A DNA stretch of 64,000 nucleotides, taken from assembly GCA_036924285.1 (NCBI GenBank), contig JAYKYS010000019.1:1674001-1738000 (forward strand), written 5' to 3'. The position numbers and the translations under genes were made by a program. The stretch is from Asterella californica. Its lineage: Eukaryota; Streptophyta; Marchantiopsida; Marchantiales; Aytoniaceae. Position 1 is the first letter of the stretch; every line of letters starts with the position of its first letter. The notes beneath the pieces were generated by a model, which saw only the letters and a program-made list of their open reading frames with translations, was not told where the DNA came from and searched no databases. Below, piece after piece: positions 35,801 to 47,099 of this stretch.

Positions 35801-36318
35801 GATTTATACTGTGGCGTTGGTAACAGCAATCCTCTAGCACTCTCTTTGATAGGCAGTGAATCACTTCAAGATTCTCGAGAGCATATATCCTTTGGTACAG
35901 AAAGGAAAATTTAATTGCTTTCGGTGATTTGTAAAGCGGTTAAACGCATTGAACCTGAGCGGCCCTCGTTGTGATTTGAGAAAGCACAGCAGTGTGGGTA
36001 TAGGTATCTATTGCCGCCTGGCAACGGTCTCCGCGTCGTCTCTTTAAGTACTGTGAGTACTCGTTTGTCGAGTAGGGTGGGGACTTCACTACCTAATCTG
36101 CTACTGATGCTCGTCAAGTGGTTTGACTTGCAGAATTTGAAATGCAGCGGAAATCATCATCATATCCACCTCGAAGACCAAGTACCCTACAAGCGTCTCC
36201 CAGACGGAGTCCTCCAAGAACATCGCCAAGACAGAGCACACAAAGGGCACCTTCGAGACCCATCACTCAGCAGTATTCACCTCATTCATTCCCCACCGGT
36301 TCCATGACCGTGTTCTGA
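32870..36318 (+). CDS. plant protein with XLG-type eight-cysteine zinc-binding module (four coding exons)
   Basis: Exons 32,870-33,772, 34,278-34,384, 35,212-35,381 and 36,134-36,318 join in frame through GT...AG introns into 454 residues. The start is the first ATG after an in-frame TGA (32,858-32,860) and lies 83 bases past a strong acceptor at 32,786, so it sits in the second or later exon. The N-terminal 280 residues are Ser/Pro-rich without known domains. Residues 286-329 form a Cys module, C-x2-C-x10-C-x2-C-x4-C-x2-C-x13-C-x3-C, containing KGMGGMLDGRKC. That spacing and the MGxMxxGRKC core match the cysteine-rich region of plant extra-large G proteins. No G domain follows; instead come FTKKAGVGCWPLFGF and a basic Ser/Pro/Arg tail (RRPSTLQASPRRSPPRTSPR). 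It is probably a member of the plant XLG-like zinc-finger family, with unknown partners. Small extra exons between 35,381 and 36,134 cannot be excluded. Confidence 0.75.
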
Positions 36319-38393
36319 TAATCTTTCCGACATTCATTCCTTTAGTTCTTTCTGAGTCGAAACTGGGGTGATCGACATAGATTCCTGTGCCGAAAGTCGA
36401 TCCCGAGCATACCATCTGCCTCGCAGGGTAGTCTGAAGTCTCTGAACACGCTGCCTTAGTGCCCATCCACGCACTCCAGGAGTCTATGTTGCTCTTGGCT
36501 TGCGCATTCCCACGGTTAGTTATTGAAGATCACATGTCTACTGTTAAGTCAACACAGGCGGAGGCTTGTCATACTGGGCGTCGACATGTTCTACTGAGGT
36601 AGACATGAACATGAGCATGACCAGTTATTATCGAGCAGTGAATCCCAACTGTTGGATCTTCTGGTTCACGTCAGCATTGACTTTTGAGTTTGAAATGTTG
36701 GAAGCTGACAACATTTCTGCTCCCAACTCACTGTGAACGGCATCATCGACCCACGCACCTCGAGTTTCTACGGGAAGGTGATTCTATGAACAGTCGGGCT
36801 GTAATTTTTGTAAATGTGGAAAGTAGGAATACTATACTACATAGCGAGCTTGAAACGCTTATTTGAAGCGTGTTAGTTCATAATTTGTCAGAATGTTGAG
36901 CGTGTCCATTGACAGACATCCGACTTAATGAATACAAAGATTACGATACTTCCCTTGCATCTTGGGTACGAACAACCTGTACTCAGAATATGCTCCTCTG
37001 AAATTGTCGTGCTATTTTATTGTGACACGAGTGCTGCTGGAGCATCTTTGGAGCGGTCTAACATCAAGGATCGAACGCTAAAATTGTCCCCATAGCTCAG
37101 TATACGGACGTGGTGGCAAAGTGTACGTATAATGTTTGGGATCTTCAGAGCAACATTCTCTCTAAGTTACGGTCTTCATAACTTGATACAGATTCCCACG
37201 TAGTTCTGTGTCCTATGAAATATGCTCTGACATGCTTTGAGCAGATGGTTTGTCTGTTTTCTGTTCCCCCGAAGATTGTGAGGGTACAAATCTTCGGAGG
37301 GTACAACTTGATGTGTCCGGACTACACCACCGTTTCAGTGCGTTACTGGAGATAAAGAGTAGGATGCAAAATGCAGTTACTGTCATTGCCACCTAATTGA
37401 TTTCGTTCACTCTGTCTCATGACTAATTGTTGGAGTACTGGGAAGATCTAATGCAGTACTGATGTCCCTAGAGTCTTAAGTACCAGAAAGTTGCTTCATC
37501 ACACTTTCGAGAGGTTTGTTGTGGTAGATCACACGCTGTTAACGATGTCTTGTTCGATCACGTCCTTGATTGGCTTAATCATATAGTGTTTGAGCAGTCT
37601 TGACTGGACAGTGATCGTAAAGCGAGTCACTCTACCAGTGACTGGTTTTACTTTGCCATGTCGTTAGTCATTTAATTACATTCGATCGTGATTAAATTCC
37701 TCTCTCATTCAAAGCGTTTTGAACAGTCAAGTATACTTAGATGATAAAGACTGGAAACTGATGTGTGTATTCTGACATGTCGTGAAACTATTCGTTGCAG
37801 TTAGAGGCGTTTTACGATGGGTGTGAGAGTCAAAATATCAATAGTAAAAATATGCACGCTCGATTAACTTATTGGGAGATTTGTTACCGTTAGCATAACT
37901 CTACCTCGATTTTAAAAGCCAGAAGAAAACTTTTGTCGTGTAGTGAAAAGTACGGATGGAATCATGGTGGAAACTAAAGTAAAAAAGAAAGTTTTGTCGT
38001 GTAACGAAATATAAAGATAGAATCGTGATAAAAGAAAATGAAAATGAAAATTGACGATGAAGTTATTATAAACTCCTAAAATAGAAAAAACAGATTCAAA
38101 AATTCATTAATTGAAAACCAAAAGAATATATATCCAAAAAATCGTTAATGGAATTACAGTTCCATTGGAAACGAAATTTCTTATGTAGATGATATCGGAA
38201 AAACTATAGATGTTAGAAATTAATTATAATCTAGTTAATCTAATTGTTTTTAATCATATATAAATTAAACTGATAATTATTAAAAAGCGAGATTTAACTT
38301 ATAAGTGGAAAGTGTCTAGACTTGTTTCGAGAATATTAGTGAGGCAACTTGCTCATCTTATTTTATTATTTAATGTTATTTATTTGTCTTATC
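36319..38393. other. 3' flank of host gene; nothing recognised
   Basis: Presumed 3' UTR followed by sequence that becomes increasingly AT-rich beyond 37.8 kb. No ORF with recognisable motifs. Confidence 0.4.
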
Positions 38394-38441
38394 TTAATTT
38401 ATTACTTAACTTTTTGGATAAAAAGTTAAGGAATAAATTAA
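38394..38441. repeat. near-perfect 22-bp palindrome with AATAAA
   Basis: TTAATTTATTACTTAACTTTTT pairs with AAAAAGTTAAGG... across the loop GGAT at 21 of 22 positions. The right arm contains AATAAA at 38,432-38,437. The same theme is at 7.8, 17.5, 22.6, 29.4 and 63.0 kb. Confidence 0.85.
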
Positions 38442-40880
38442 TCTCTTGTGTATATTTTTCTTTTTGAATTTTGAAAGAGGTGAATAATATGAAATCAATA
38501 GCAGGTATGCCCAAGCAATATATTATTAAGAAAAATATAATCAAGGTATAATCAACGGGGAGACGTCTTCAAAATATATATGGTTAAATAGGGTGTGATC
38601 AAACTTATTTTGTAGTCGATAATGAATAAAAATATACTCAAATAATATATCTTTAAAAATGATATAAGATTTATTTTATAACCAATAATATAATATATCT
38701 TTAAGGAAAAATATGACATAATAAACTTACTAGAGGTGTGATAAAGCAATTTCTGATGTAACAAATCGTTCCAAGATCTAAAACTGATGTTTATTAGTTA
38801 CTTCTATTTTTTATTATTTCTGATTTGAGTCCATGAGGCGTAAAAGTGAAAGTGATTCCATGAGTGAGTTTTGTTATCATAGTAAATAAATACAGAAATT
38901 TACTTGATCACACCCCTAGAAAGTTCTGTCAGACTTGCTCGGGAGGGGTCCGATCACGTGCGACTTTCACTTTAGGGGTCTGATCAAGTAAGTGTCTGTA
39001 ATTTAATGTCCAAAATATCGAACTGAAAGTTTAGAGTAAACATGATTCAAAAGAGGAATATAAACCGTCCAAAAGCCTTTAAAATAGTTATTTTACTGGT
39101 CTTTAATACATTTGTCAGACTTGACACCACTTCTCTTAACTTGACGTTACTAGACTCTATCCTTCACTAGCTTACAGCAAGTTATGTAAATCAAAATATC
39201 ATGTCATCATGATATGAGAAGTGTAGATGAATTATAAATCATAGATCTAGACAAAAAGTTCAATTTAAAATATTATTTCTATTTGTTTCAGCAGTAAGCT
39301 TGCTTAACCTATTGTTTTCAGTAAAAAATAGAATCAAGTAACACAATGTTAAGAAGGATGGAATGAAGCCCGATAAACAAACATATTAAGGCTATGGTCA
39401 AGTAAATCTCTATAGTTTTCAAGTACAGTATAGCTTTTAGATTGTAGCTTACGGTAGATACAGTTTAAAGCCACCGTCAATTCACCGACCCAAGACCAGG
39501 GTTCGGGAAGGATGTTTAAGACAACCGGCGGTTTTCCGGCACGGAATAGTATTAGCCGGTATTTTCTAAAAGTTAGCGAAAACTGTTTCACTTTTAGAAT
39601 AATTCAGAGTATTATTTCCATTTTTGACTCACTAATTTTCCGAATTTTTCTCTAAACCTTTGGATATTCACATTCTCAACCGGAACTCAGTACTGTACCT
39701 GCCGGAACTCCCCGAACATTGCACAAGACGAGTCCCGGATTTTTAAAGTTACATTTGTGCCGCATGTCTATCGTCAAGCCACAGCTTTGGCGTTTCCGTC
39801 GATAGACTTTAGATTCCGTGTACCTTTAATTGATAAAATATAATTGACTACGTCATTCATGTGTACGGTACGTTTGACGCGAAGTAGGGATTTTGGGTCT
39901 CCCGTCGCCTTTCTGACTCTCGTTTGACCAAATCCAGAAAGTACAATCTCAGTCTCAGTCAGTCTCAAGGGATCGAAACTTGAGCCTTTTTTCAGAAGGT
40001 GAAAGTGGACGGACGGCTCCCCACCTCCCATAAATTCTCTTTTTCTTTTTTTTCTTTTTCATTAAATTTCTCTCACATCTGTTCTTTCTTGTTTTCTACC
40101 TCAGAAAGTCGAGAGGTCCGAGGAAGTAGGTGGAAGATTAGTGCATTTAATTAACCATAGACTTTTGTAGGAGGTAAATATTATAAAAGATCTTGATACT
40201 CCTTATATTTTGTCAAGTAAGAAGCGAGTTAGGGTTGTGACTGCCATTGTTTAGGTCTCTTTTTTATAGGGAGAATATGAGATTTCTGTCCATATTCATC
40301 TTATGCAGGAATGGAAGCATGCGGAGGTCGTCTAACTATGGTGGTTCTTTCGATAATGAAGAATCACCACCAGCAATGGAACCTTCATTCGATTGCTGGA
40401 AGAAAAAAGATTGCAGGAGGATTACGTGGACCACTGTAACAAAGTCCATGAGTTTGATCAATGCTTTAAAAATAAATTCAGAACTGTGTCATATGACATT
40501 GAGACTTAACTCACTAACGAGTTTGTGAGACCTGCTAGCACCACCACGAGAGAGAGATCAAGAGCGAAGTTCACAAGTGCAAGATCTCGCTCCAACGGTA
40601 AAGAGAATATCACTATACTTTTAAGAGACCATATGAAACAGAAATCTGATTACAAAGCTACTTGTTTGGAAGCGAAAGGAAAATACAGAGAAGTTGTAAT
40701 TACGATCACATCGTCATGGATATCTCCTTGGTTTGGAACACCATCTTCACCTTCAGGACCTCACCATCTACTCTCTGACCTGAAAAAGATACGACTTGGT
40801 ACTCCATACTAGAGTTCATGATCGACACACAAAGAAATATAGATGCATGTCACCTTGGCACTATCTCCTCATCAACCTCG
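38442..40880. other. gene-free stretch
   Basis: Mostly AT-rich. Open frames at 39,349-39,591 (minus), 39,774-40,031 (minus) and 40,247-40,812 (plus, two frames) show no known motifs and no support from a second copy. Nothing else was recognised. Confidence 0.4.
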
Positions 40881-40883
40881 TCA

Positions 40884-41900
40884 CGTTATCGAGCTCTAGT
40901 CTGATCCTGCTGACTCGTGCATGAATTACGACTCAACCCATCGGCATCTAGGTTTGTAACTCCAGGTCTATGTATTATCTAAAAGTCATACTCTTGTAAG
41001 ATAAGAGCCCATCGTGCAAGCTTTCCTGTTAGCTTGTCAGACTTCATCAACCACTTGAGCGGTTGATGATCAGTGATGAGAGTAAAAGGGTTCTCAAACA
41101 GATAACATTGAAAGTGTGCAACAAGTCACACTACAGCTAAACACTCCCCCTCGTCCAAACTATATCTCGCTTCCGCTGAATTGTTGAAACGACTAGCATA
41201 CGTCACCACAAACTCCTTTTTCTCATCATCATGCTGAGCTAGTACTGCTCCAAGTCCCAACATATTCTATTCAGTGTGCAGTTGGAAGGGACGCCCCTTA
41301 ACGGTTCTCCTCAAGATGAGAGCAGATGTCAACTTATCCTTGAGCTCCATAAAAGCTCGCTCCTGCTCATTTCTCCAGCCACTCCTAGTCCACCTTCATC
41401 AATTTGGTCAATGGCTTTGCAATTGCACTAAACTCTTTCACGTATCGACGATAGAAGTTCATCAAACCAACAAATGCTCAAACTCGACTCACATATGTGA
41501 GACGTGAGATATGTGTTCAATAGTCTCAACCTTCGTCTGTTGAACATCCAACCCACCTGGATAGATGGTGTGACCCAGATACTCCACCAACTCTTGGAAG
41601 AACTTACACTTCCTAGTGTGTAATTTCAACCCATGAGCTCTCATCCGCTCGAACACATCCCGTGAGTGTCCTTCGTGCTCTTCCACTGTAGCACTATAGA
41701 CTAAGATGTCGTCAATATAACATCATTGTCTGCTGACTGATAGGACGGTAGCCTCCACACATCCGTCTATTCGTGTAGTTATCATACATATCTTTCTTTG
41801 CTGACATAACAGTGGCAGATGCGTACTCTTTATGCGACATCTCTCTCAACCCAACCTCCAACAAGTCTTGAGTCCTACTCTAGATCAAGACTCCATGTCA
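40884..41900 (-). pseudogene. family A RT C-terminus and RNase H, copy 3
   Basis: Reading leftward on the minus strand: the RT part at 41,686-41,489 (RAHGLKLHTRKCKFFQELVEYLGHTIYPGG, the usual LKL..KC.F....V.YLGH motif), a connection region (WRNEQERAFMELKDKLTSA), then RNase H (GLGAVLAQHDDEKKEFVVTY, ASRFNNSAEARYSLDEGECLAVV, FTLITDHQPLKWLM, and GVTNLDADGLSR at the end). The catalytic-site motifs TDH and the DADGLSR end are typical of Ty3/gypsy. Several stops interrupt the frame. Integrase is missing: homology stops near 40,880. The RT N-terminus is separated by the insertion at 41,916-43,588. Confidence 0.85.
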
Positions 41901-42369
41901 CTGTACCTATAAGGATGTGAAGCCTTGGATTTTCATTTTGTTAGAAAATTTTTGTTTTTGTTAAGTAAAACATTAGATTAGTTAGCATAGATGACAAATA
42001 GAATAAGTTTAGTTGTAGTATAGAGTTTCTTACCAAAGAATGATGCTGAGTAGAAATACAAGAACTATGAAGTGTATATCTTTGGAATGATAACCTAGCT
42101 GCAATCTATAGACGAAGAGCTTTCCATGGATACTTCATTTGCTGAGAATGGATGTCGGACGACGAAGTTATGACCTTGAGAAGGAAGACCAAAATAGGAC
42201 AGAAGTTCACTCAACTTCGCGGTAGAGGGACAAGAAGAACTTCATGCATGGGAAGGCGAGAAGAAATGGCTATAAGAGAGTTAAAAGCAAATCACTTTCA
42301 CTGTTACTATTTTCACTTGCGAGTTTACTGTAGCACTCCGGAACTATCGGTACGACACAGACGAAGAGA

Positions 42370-42741
42370 GACTTCGATGAAGTGCGACTTCGTAGGTTTG
42401 GAGCAAGAGAAGATAGTGAAGAACGACTTTGTACTGAGGAGGCGAAGGCAACTACAGATGCGAAGACCGAAGAGCTTCGGACAAAGGTGGATGAGGTAGC
42501 TACTACGTACTTTGCCAGTGAGCTCGACGCATAAGAAAAAGAGCTTCTCACGCGACTTCGGGCAGAACTGACCACAGCATCAGATCCTTCGGCTAAGAGT
42601 AGGATAGTTAGAATAGCTGAGAGGATAATACGAGATTTAAAGGAGCTTAGGGAGATGGTTAAGTTATCATTATGGAGTATAAGACAGACTTTACAGTTAG
42701 GTAGAGTAGAGACTTCGGTTCCGTCAAGTGTGGAGACGTGA
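42370..42741 (+). pseudogene. coiled-coil ORF fragment inside the insertion
   Basis: One frame reads FDEVRLRRFGARED, EEAKATTDAKTEELRTKVDEV, a stop near 42,532, then EKELLTRLRAELTTASD and REMVKLSLWSIRQTLQLG to a TGA at about 42,739. Composition and heptads resemble the coiled coil at 2,780-3,240. No catalytic domain. Confidence 0.5.
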
Positions 42742-42806
42742 TCATACGGTCTAGATGTAATCTTTTATTTGTAGGAAATGAGATCTGCCATCTTCGGACG
42801 AGAGAG

Positions 42807-42814
42807 TATATAAG
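42807..42814 (+). promoter_or_regulatory. TATA box in insertion
   Basis: TATATAAG lies 65 bases past the end of the coiled-coil frame, as the U3/R boundary of an LTR would. Confidence 0.5.
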
Positions 42815-43599
42815 CGATGTGATTCTCAAACATTGTACTTTTTCATGTTTTCAGTTTTTGTTACTTAATTTTCGTTACGCAAGATTGCGGAGTGAGAGTG
42901 TGAATAATTTGAGACGAAGACAATTTCCTACGAAGATCATAGTTTGCTATCGCAGGAGTAAATCTGATTGACGCAGACCTCCGAAGTCGGACTTCATCGA
43001 AGAGAGCTTTCGTAGCTTTTGAATGAAGGTTATCTCGAAGGTCTGAGAACAAATTAGTTACTGTGAAGTGGAAGAGAATAAGTTAAATTGTAAGAAGCGT
43101 TTGGAAGATGGTGGCTTCTTCTTGAGAATGCCTTCTTCAAATAAGTGGGGTCTTTAAGAGTGAGGATTTAGTTTGAAAAACACTTCTTAGGAAGAGTAGG
43201 GGCTTATTCTTTAAGTCTTGATATGAACTCTGTATTCTTCTGTCTTTTCATAAGAACACTAGTAACATTTTAGTAGTATTTCGCTATCTTCATTTATTCA
43301 TACATTTGTCTTCTTGAATCTTTTGTCTGTATTGTTGGAAGGGTCTCTGATCAAGAACTATTTCATTGTTATTTGTATTCGATTGACAGGTTGTGCTTGA
43401 GTTTGGTTTCTTATCGAACTTAAACTTTCATCCGGATATTATTCCATTCCGTGAGAATAATAGAAAACTACCAGAATTATCATTGTGACGTTGTAGTACA
43501 GGATTTTGTGTAATTGTTAATAGTATCTTCGTGAGAACGATCTTTAATTTACTATTTCTGATATATTTTATTTCTCTGGGTTGTTACAAAAAGACGTCA

Positions 43600-45050
43600 A
43601 AAGATTGATGTGTCACTAGCCAAGTCTATCTGTATATCTGGTCCCTTCAAGGTACCCAAATCCTTCATACTGACGGCAAAACAATTCCTGTAGCTCTTCA
43701 GGAATCTCTGAACTCTTCGTCTCTCCTCTCCTATAAGTTTGGGTCCAATCTCTAGCTCTCAAGTATCCTCTATCACCACGCTAGAGGTAGAAGACGAAGT
43801 CGTTGACTGCTATCTTGTAGTCTCTGGAGAAATTTCTTGCTGCTCACCACCAACAACCTCCACTATGCGAAAAACTCCTACAGTCCTAGCTGCAAGGTCC
43901 ACACTCTCTCCTACTGCATCCCATGATGTCCAAGGATGACGAACTCCACACGCCTCACCTCCAATCTTTATCTCCATCGACTCGGTAGGCAAAGAGCTCA
44001 GAAGTGTCTGAGCAATAACACCCTTCGATCGCATCCGACGCTGCTCAGCTAATACAAGACTAACAATCTACATCAAGCAGTTCAAGTCCATTGCTTGATC
44101 CACATTTGACATCGTGAAGCCTTCGACACCGAAGCTACTGTCGTCATATCTGTAGAGAAGTCCATCACTCGCTCTCTCTCTTTGACATTGGGCTCCACCA
44201 ACTGCCGTAACTGAGCATCCCACACAAGTCCAGGTCCTCCATCTCTGCAAAACATGTGACGCTAGAAAGCTCACCAAAGTGAGCAACGCTGCCATGAGCT
44301 GTCCCACTAGGTTCACCACTGCCATGATGACCTATCGACGACTCTCACTACTTGAGATCGTCACCCTACATCCAAGATGTCATCAATCGTGAGATGCGCT
44401 GGTCGTCTCACTCTATCATGTGCGCGCTTAAGCACCTCTCTCGATAACAAGTTTGTTTACCACAACCGTGAACGATGTGCACGAAATCTCACTTTCGTTG
44501 CATCCAACAGCACTGCCGGTCCAGATCAAGACCGCACTTGGTGCACACTCGTCATCATCTATGTAAGAGCATCATCCAAGTAATGCTTGCTGGTATCCTC
44601 TGACGTCTGATATAAACAACTTATGATATCTTTGCACCAAGCGTGTCACATGATGCAATGAGATGCGTCTCGCAATCTCATCTTTCTTCACATACAAGTG
44701 TCGATGTACTCGTCTATCTGCTTGCAATACCGCAGCAAATCTGTGCTGATCTCTCCAAATAGCTCCAGCACACACACACCATCCTCTGGATACTGCCGTA
44801 TAATGAGAGTCATATCGAACGGTGATAAGATAACAGGACCAGTAAGAACAACCCTCTGTTCCTCTACTGATGATACAAAGGCTTCACTCAAAGCTTGCTG
44901 CACCAACCGATCAGCATACTGCTGCAACTCTCCACTCGAACTCCAGAGTGGAACATCCAAGGAAGATGATACTACCGTAGTCATGCTAAGTATGTCCTCC
45001 ACCTCCTCAAAGACCGGAGTATCCTCTGCATGGACATTGTCTCTCAAACA
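43600..45050 (-). pseudogene. family A protease-RT linker, copy 3
   Basis: The minus strand has a 119-codon open stretch (45,047-44,688) with HAEDTPVFEEVEDILSM, LDVPLWSSSGELQQYADRL and VLTGPVILSPFDMTLIIRQY. The same block occurs at 6,460-6,870 and 13,815-14,160. Its place between protease and RT is unusual enough to note. I do not recognise the domain. The part nearer the RT (44,300-43,600) is broken. Confidence 0.55.
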
Positions 45051-45205
45051 ACTCGCTCGGCCAAGTGATGACTAAACTGAATCCTGCAACGGATGTCATC
45101 GTCCCTAGTGTAGGCTCCGTTGTCCTAACTCTAGCACTGAATCACAATGATAAGCCACTCACTTGTCTCTCACCGGACTGTCAACCTGGTCTATAAAATG
45201 TTGTC

Positions 45206-45640
45206 TCAATAGTCAATCACGAATCTCATAGGGTATAACACAACACTTTCAACCAATACATCATAAGACTCTGCAGCTGTAACGATGGCCTTGACCTTCA
45301 TCATAGAGCCATCTGTGGAATGATCTGATCGAACTCTCATCGTCAGCATCTCATGTGTCATGTGTAGAGCTGTACCCGCTGATCCTCTTAGAGATGTCTG
45401 CAGCTGGAATGGACATCTCTCCACCTCGGACTTCATCTTATCCAAACCAATGCACGTCATCTTTCTCAACATCAATGATTGGGCTCTAGAGTCTAACAAG
45501 ACTTTCTGCGATCGATACATCTTCCTTGAAGGTGCCACCAAACAGAAGATATCACTTTTGTTGTCCAACAACACCTCACCTGGTGCCAAACCAACACGAT
45601 CAATCGCCGACCTAACTGATAACTCATCTTACTTGACAAC
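45206..45640 (-). pseudogene. family A aspartic protease (retropepsin-like), copy 3
   Basis: The minus-strand frame 45,589-45,206 reads FCLVAPSRKMYRSQKVLLDSRAQSLMLRK and later VTAAESYDVLVESVVLYPM. The layout, with a hydrophobic strand, LLDS.A.S and a later YDVLLG-like segment, is that of retrotransposon aspartic proteases. The catalytic D-S/T-G triad reads D-S-R, so Gly is lost. The family normally cleaves Gag-Pol; this copy is probably dead. Confidence 0.65.
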
Positions 45641-45649
45641 CACCGCTTA

Positions 45650-47090
45650 TCAAGTACCACTGGTAGCTGTCTTGATCCTCAACTCCATGGACACATCTAC
45701 CGCCTCTCGTTGAACCATCTCAGTACTAGAGGTAACTACATCTTCGCTCTCATTGAGCGTGACTGCCAACTGGAACACTGGAGTCAAGTTGACTCTTAAT
45801 GCTCTCATATCCGTGGCTGCTCGCAAAACTACTATAGTCGCCTCCAACATCATGTTTGACGTCGCATCCACAAACATCAAAAGTTGACTCGCATCACCCT
45901 CACTCCTGGATGTCGATGTCTCCAACTCCACTATATCATCGATAGATCGTTTATGAATCATAGACGTGGTCTTCAACACCTCCAATAGTGTGAATGACTG
46001 AGGAAGCCTGACATGTCTACCGCCTCTCCGTCTTGTGGATCTAACTCCATTGATGCACCTCGTGGCTCAAAGACATGTACTGCACCTCGAGTTACTGTCG
46101 TAGATGCCTCAATCTGCGCTACACCAACCATGAAGTCGAAGTCAACTCCTTCTCCTTCGTAAGATGTGAAAGCCTCTGTTCTCAAATCAGATCTCCATTG
46201 CCATAGTCATACTAGCTATCCTCTACTCCAACTGCTCAAACCGAGCAGCCATACCCGCATCTGACATCGTAGCGGACAGTGGATTGACTTGTCCTTTCTC
46301 ATGTGATGGACCTCTACCTCCAATTCGACCAGCAGGGCCTCTCTGAGCTCCTTCACCTCGTCCACGATCAGTCTTCCCTTGCCGTAGCTCGAGTTGGAGA
46401 TAAAAACAACGGTCACTGTTGTGACTTGGTCGCCCGCAATACTCACACTACCTAGGCACCGCTTGAGACGTCTCAGACGTCTCATAACCACCTTTCCTCT
46501 TTGGACAGTCATTTTGCTGATGAGGACCGTCACACGTCCAGCAAGGATGCGCTTGCTGATGACTAGAGAAAGACGGCATGAGCTTCTGCCTACTAGGTCC
46601 TCCAACACCTCCTTGGAATCATGACTATTCAGCACGATTCCTACCACCACCACCACCACCACACTATTGCGTAGTCTGTGATCCTTGAGAAAGGTGGTCG
46701 TTATGTGATGCCTCCTTACTGAACCCAGCAGTCACCATCCTCTCCTCCACCATGTTGAGCTCAATCCGCTCAACGAGACCAAAGACAATCGTCAACGTCA
46801 GAGCGGTGTCTCTAAGACGAGTTGCATCTCTAACTCTCATACGCAGCTCTCAACCCAATCTCTCATACTAGAACTGGACTGCTTGTACTTCCATCACTCC
46901 TTGGATAATGCTGATCAACCGTCTCATGTGAGTAAACGCCTCGCACAAGCTCTCTTCAGTCTTCTGCTGGAACTCCTGCAGACTCCTCAACTTGTTAGTC
47001 CGCACACCTTGATAGTTCTTCTTCAAACACTAGAAGAACTGAACCACATGGTTAAACCCGGGTGGTATCTCACTCATACTACCTACTAGT
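45650..47090 (-). pseudogene. family A Gag with two zinc knuckles, copy 3
   Basis: Leftward on the minus strand: a capsid-like region near 47,050-46,860 (TNKLRSLQEFQQKTEESLCEAF, THMRRLISIIQG), resembling the Retrotrans_gag domain; zinc knuckle 1 at 46,543-46,505 (CWTCDGPHQQNDC, CX2CX3HX4C); zinc knuckle 2 at 46,447-46,406 (CEYCGRPSHNSDRC, CX2CX4HX4C); an Arg/Gly-rich stretch; then an acidic C-terminal region. Stops and frameshifts lie between the parts. It is homologous to 5,693-6,360 on the plus strand. Confidence 0.75.
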
Positions 47091-47099
47091 GGAATATGA

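Larger units (their letters stand above)
41916..43588 (+). mobile_element. 1.67-kb TG...CA insertion, probable solo LTR of a family C-like element
   Basis: It splits family A sequence that is continuous at 13,160-13,200. It starts TGTGAAGCC and ends GGTTGTTACA. It holds CTTCGG/GAAGAC-rich sequence, a coiled-coil fragment (42,370-42,741) and a TATA box at 42,807-42,814. No flanking LTR pair was found within it, so a solo LTR carrying the tail of an ORF is the simplest reading. Flanking bases (AAGGA, AAAAG) do not form a clear target-site duplication. Confidence 0.6.

Noticed and set aside
40247..40812. two plus-strand frames between the gene-free stretch and the RNase H
   Set aside because: No motif and no second copy; probably chance frames.
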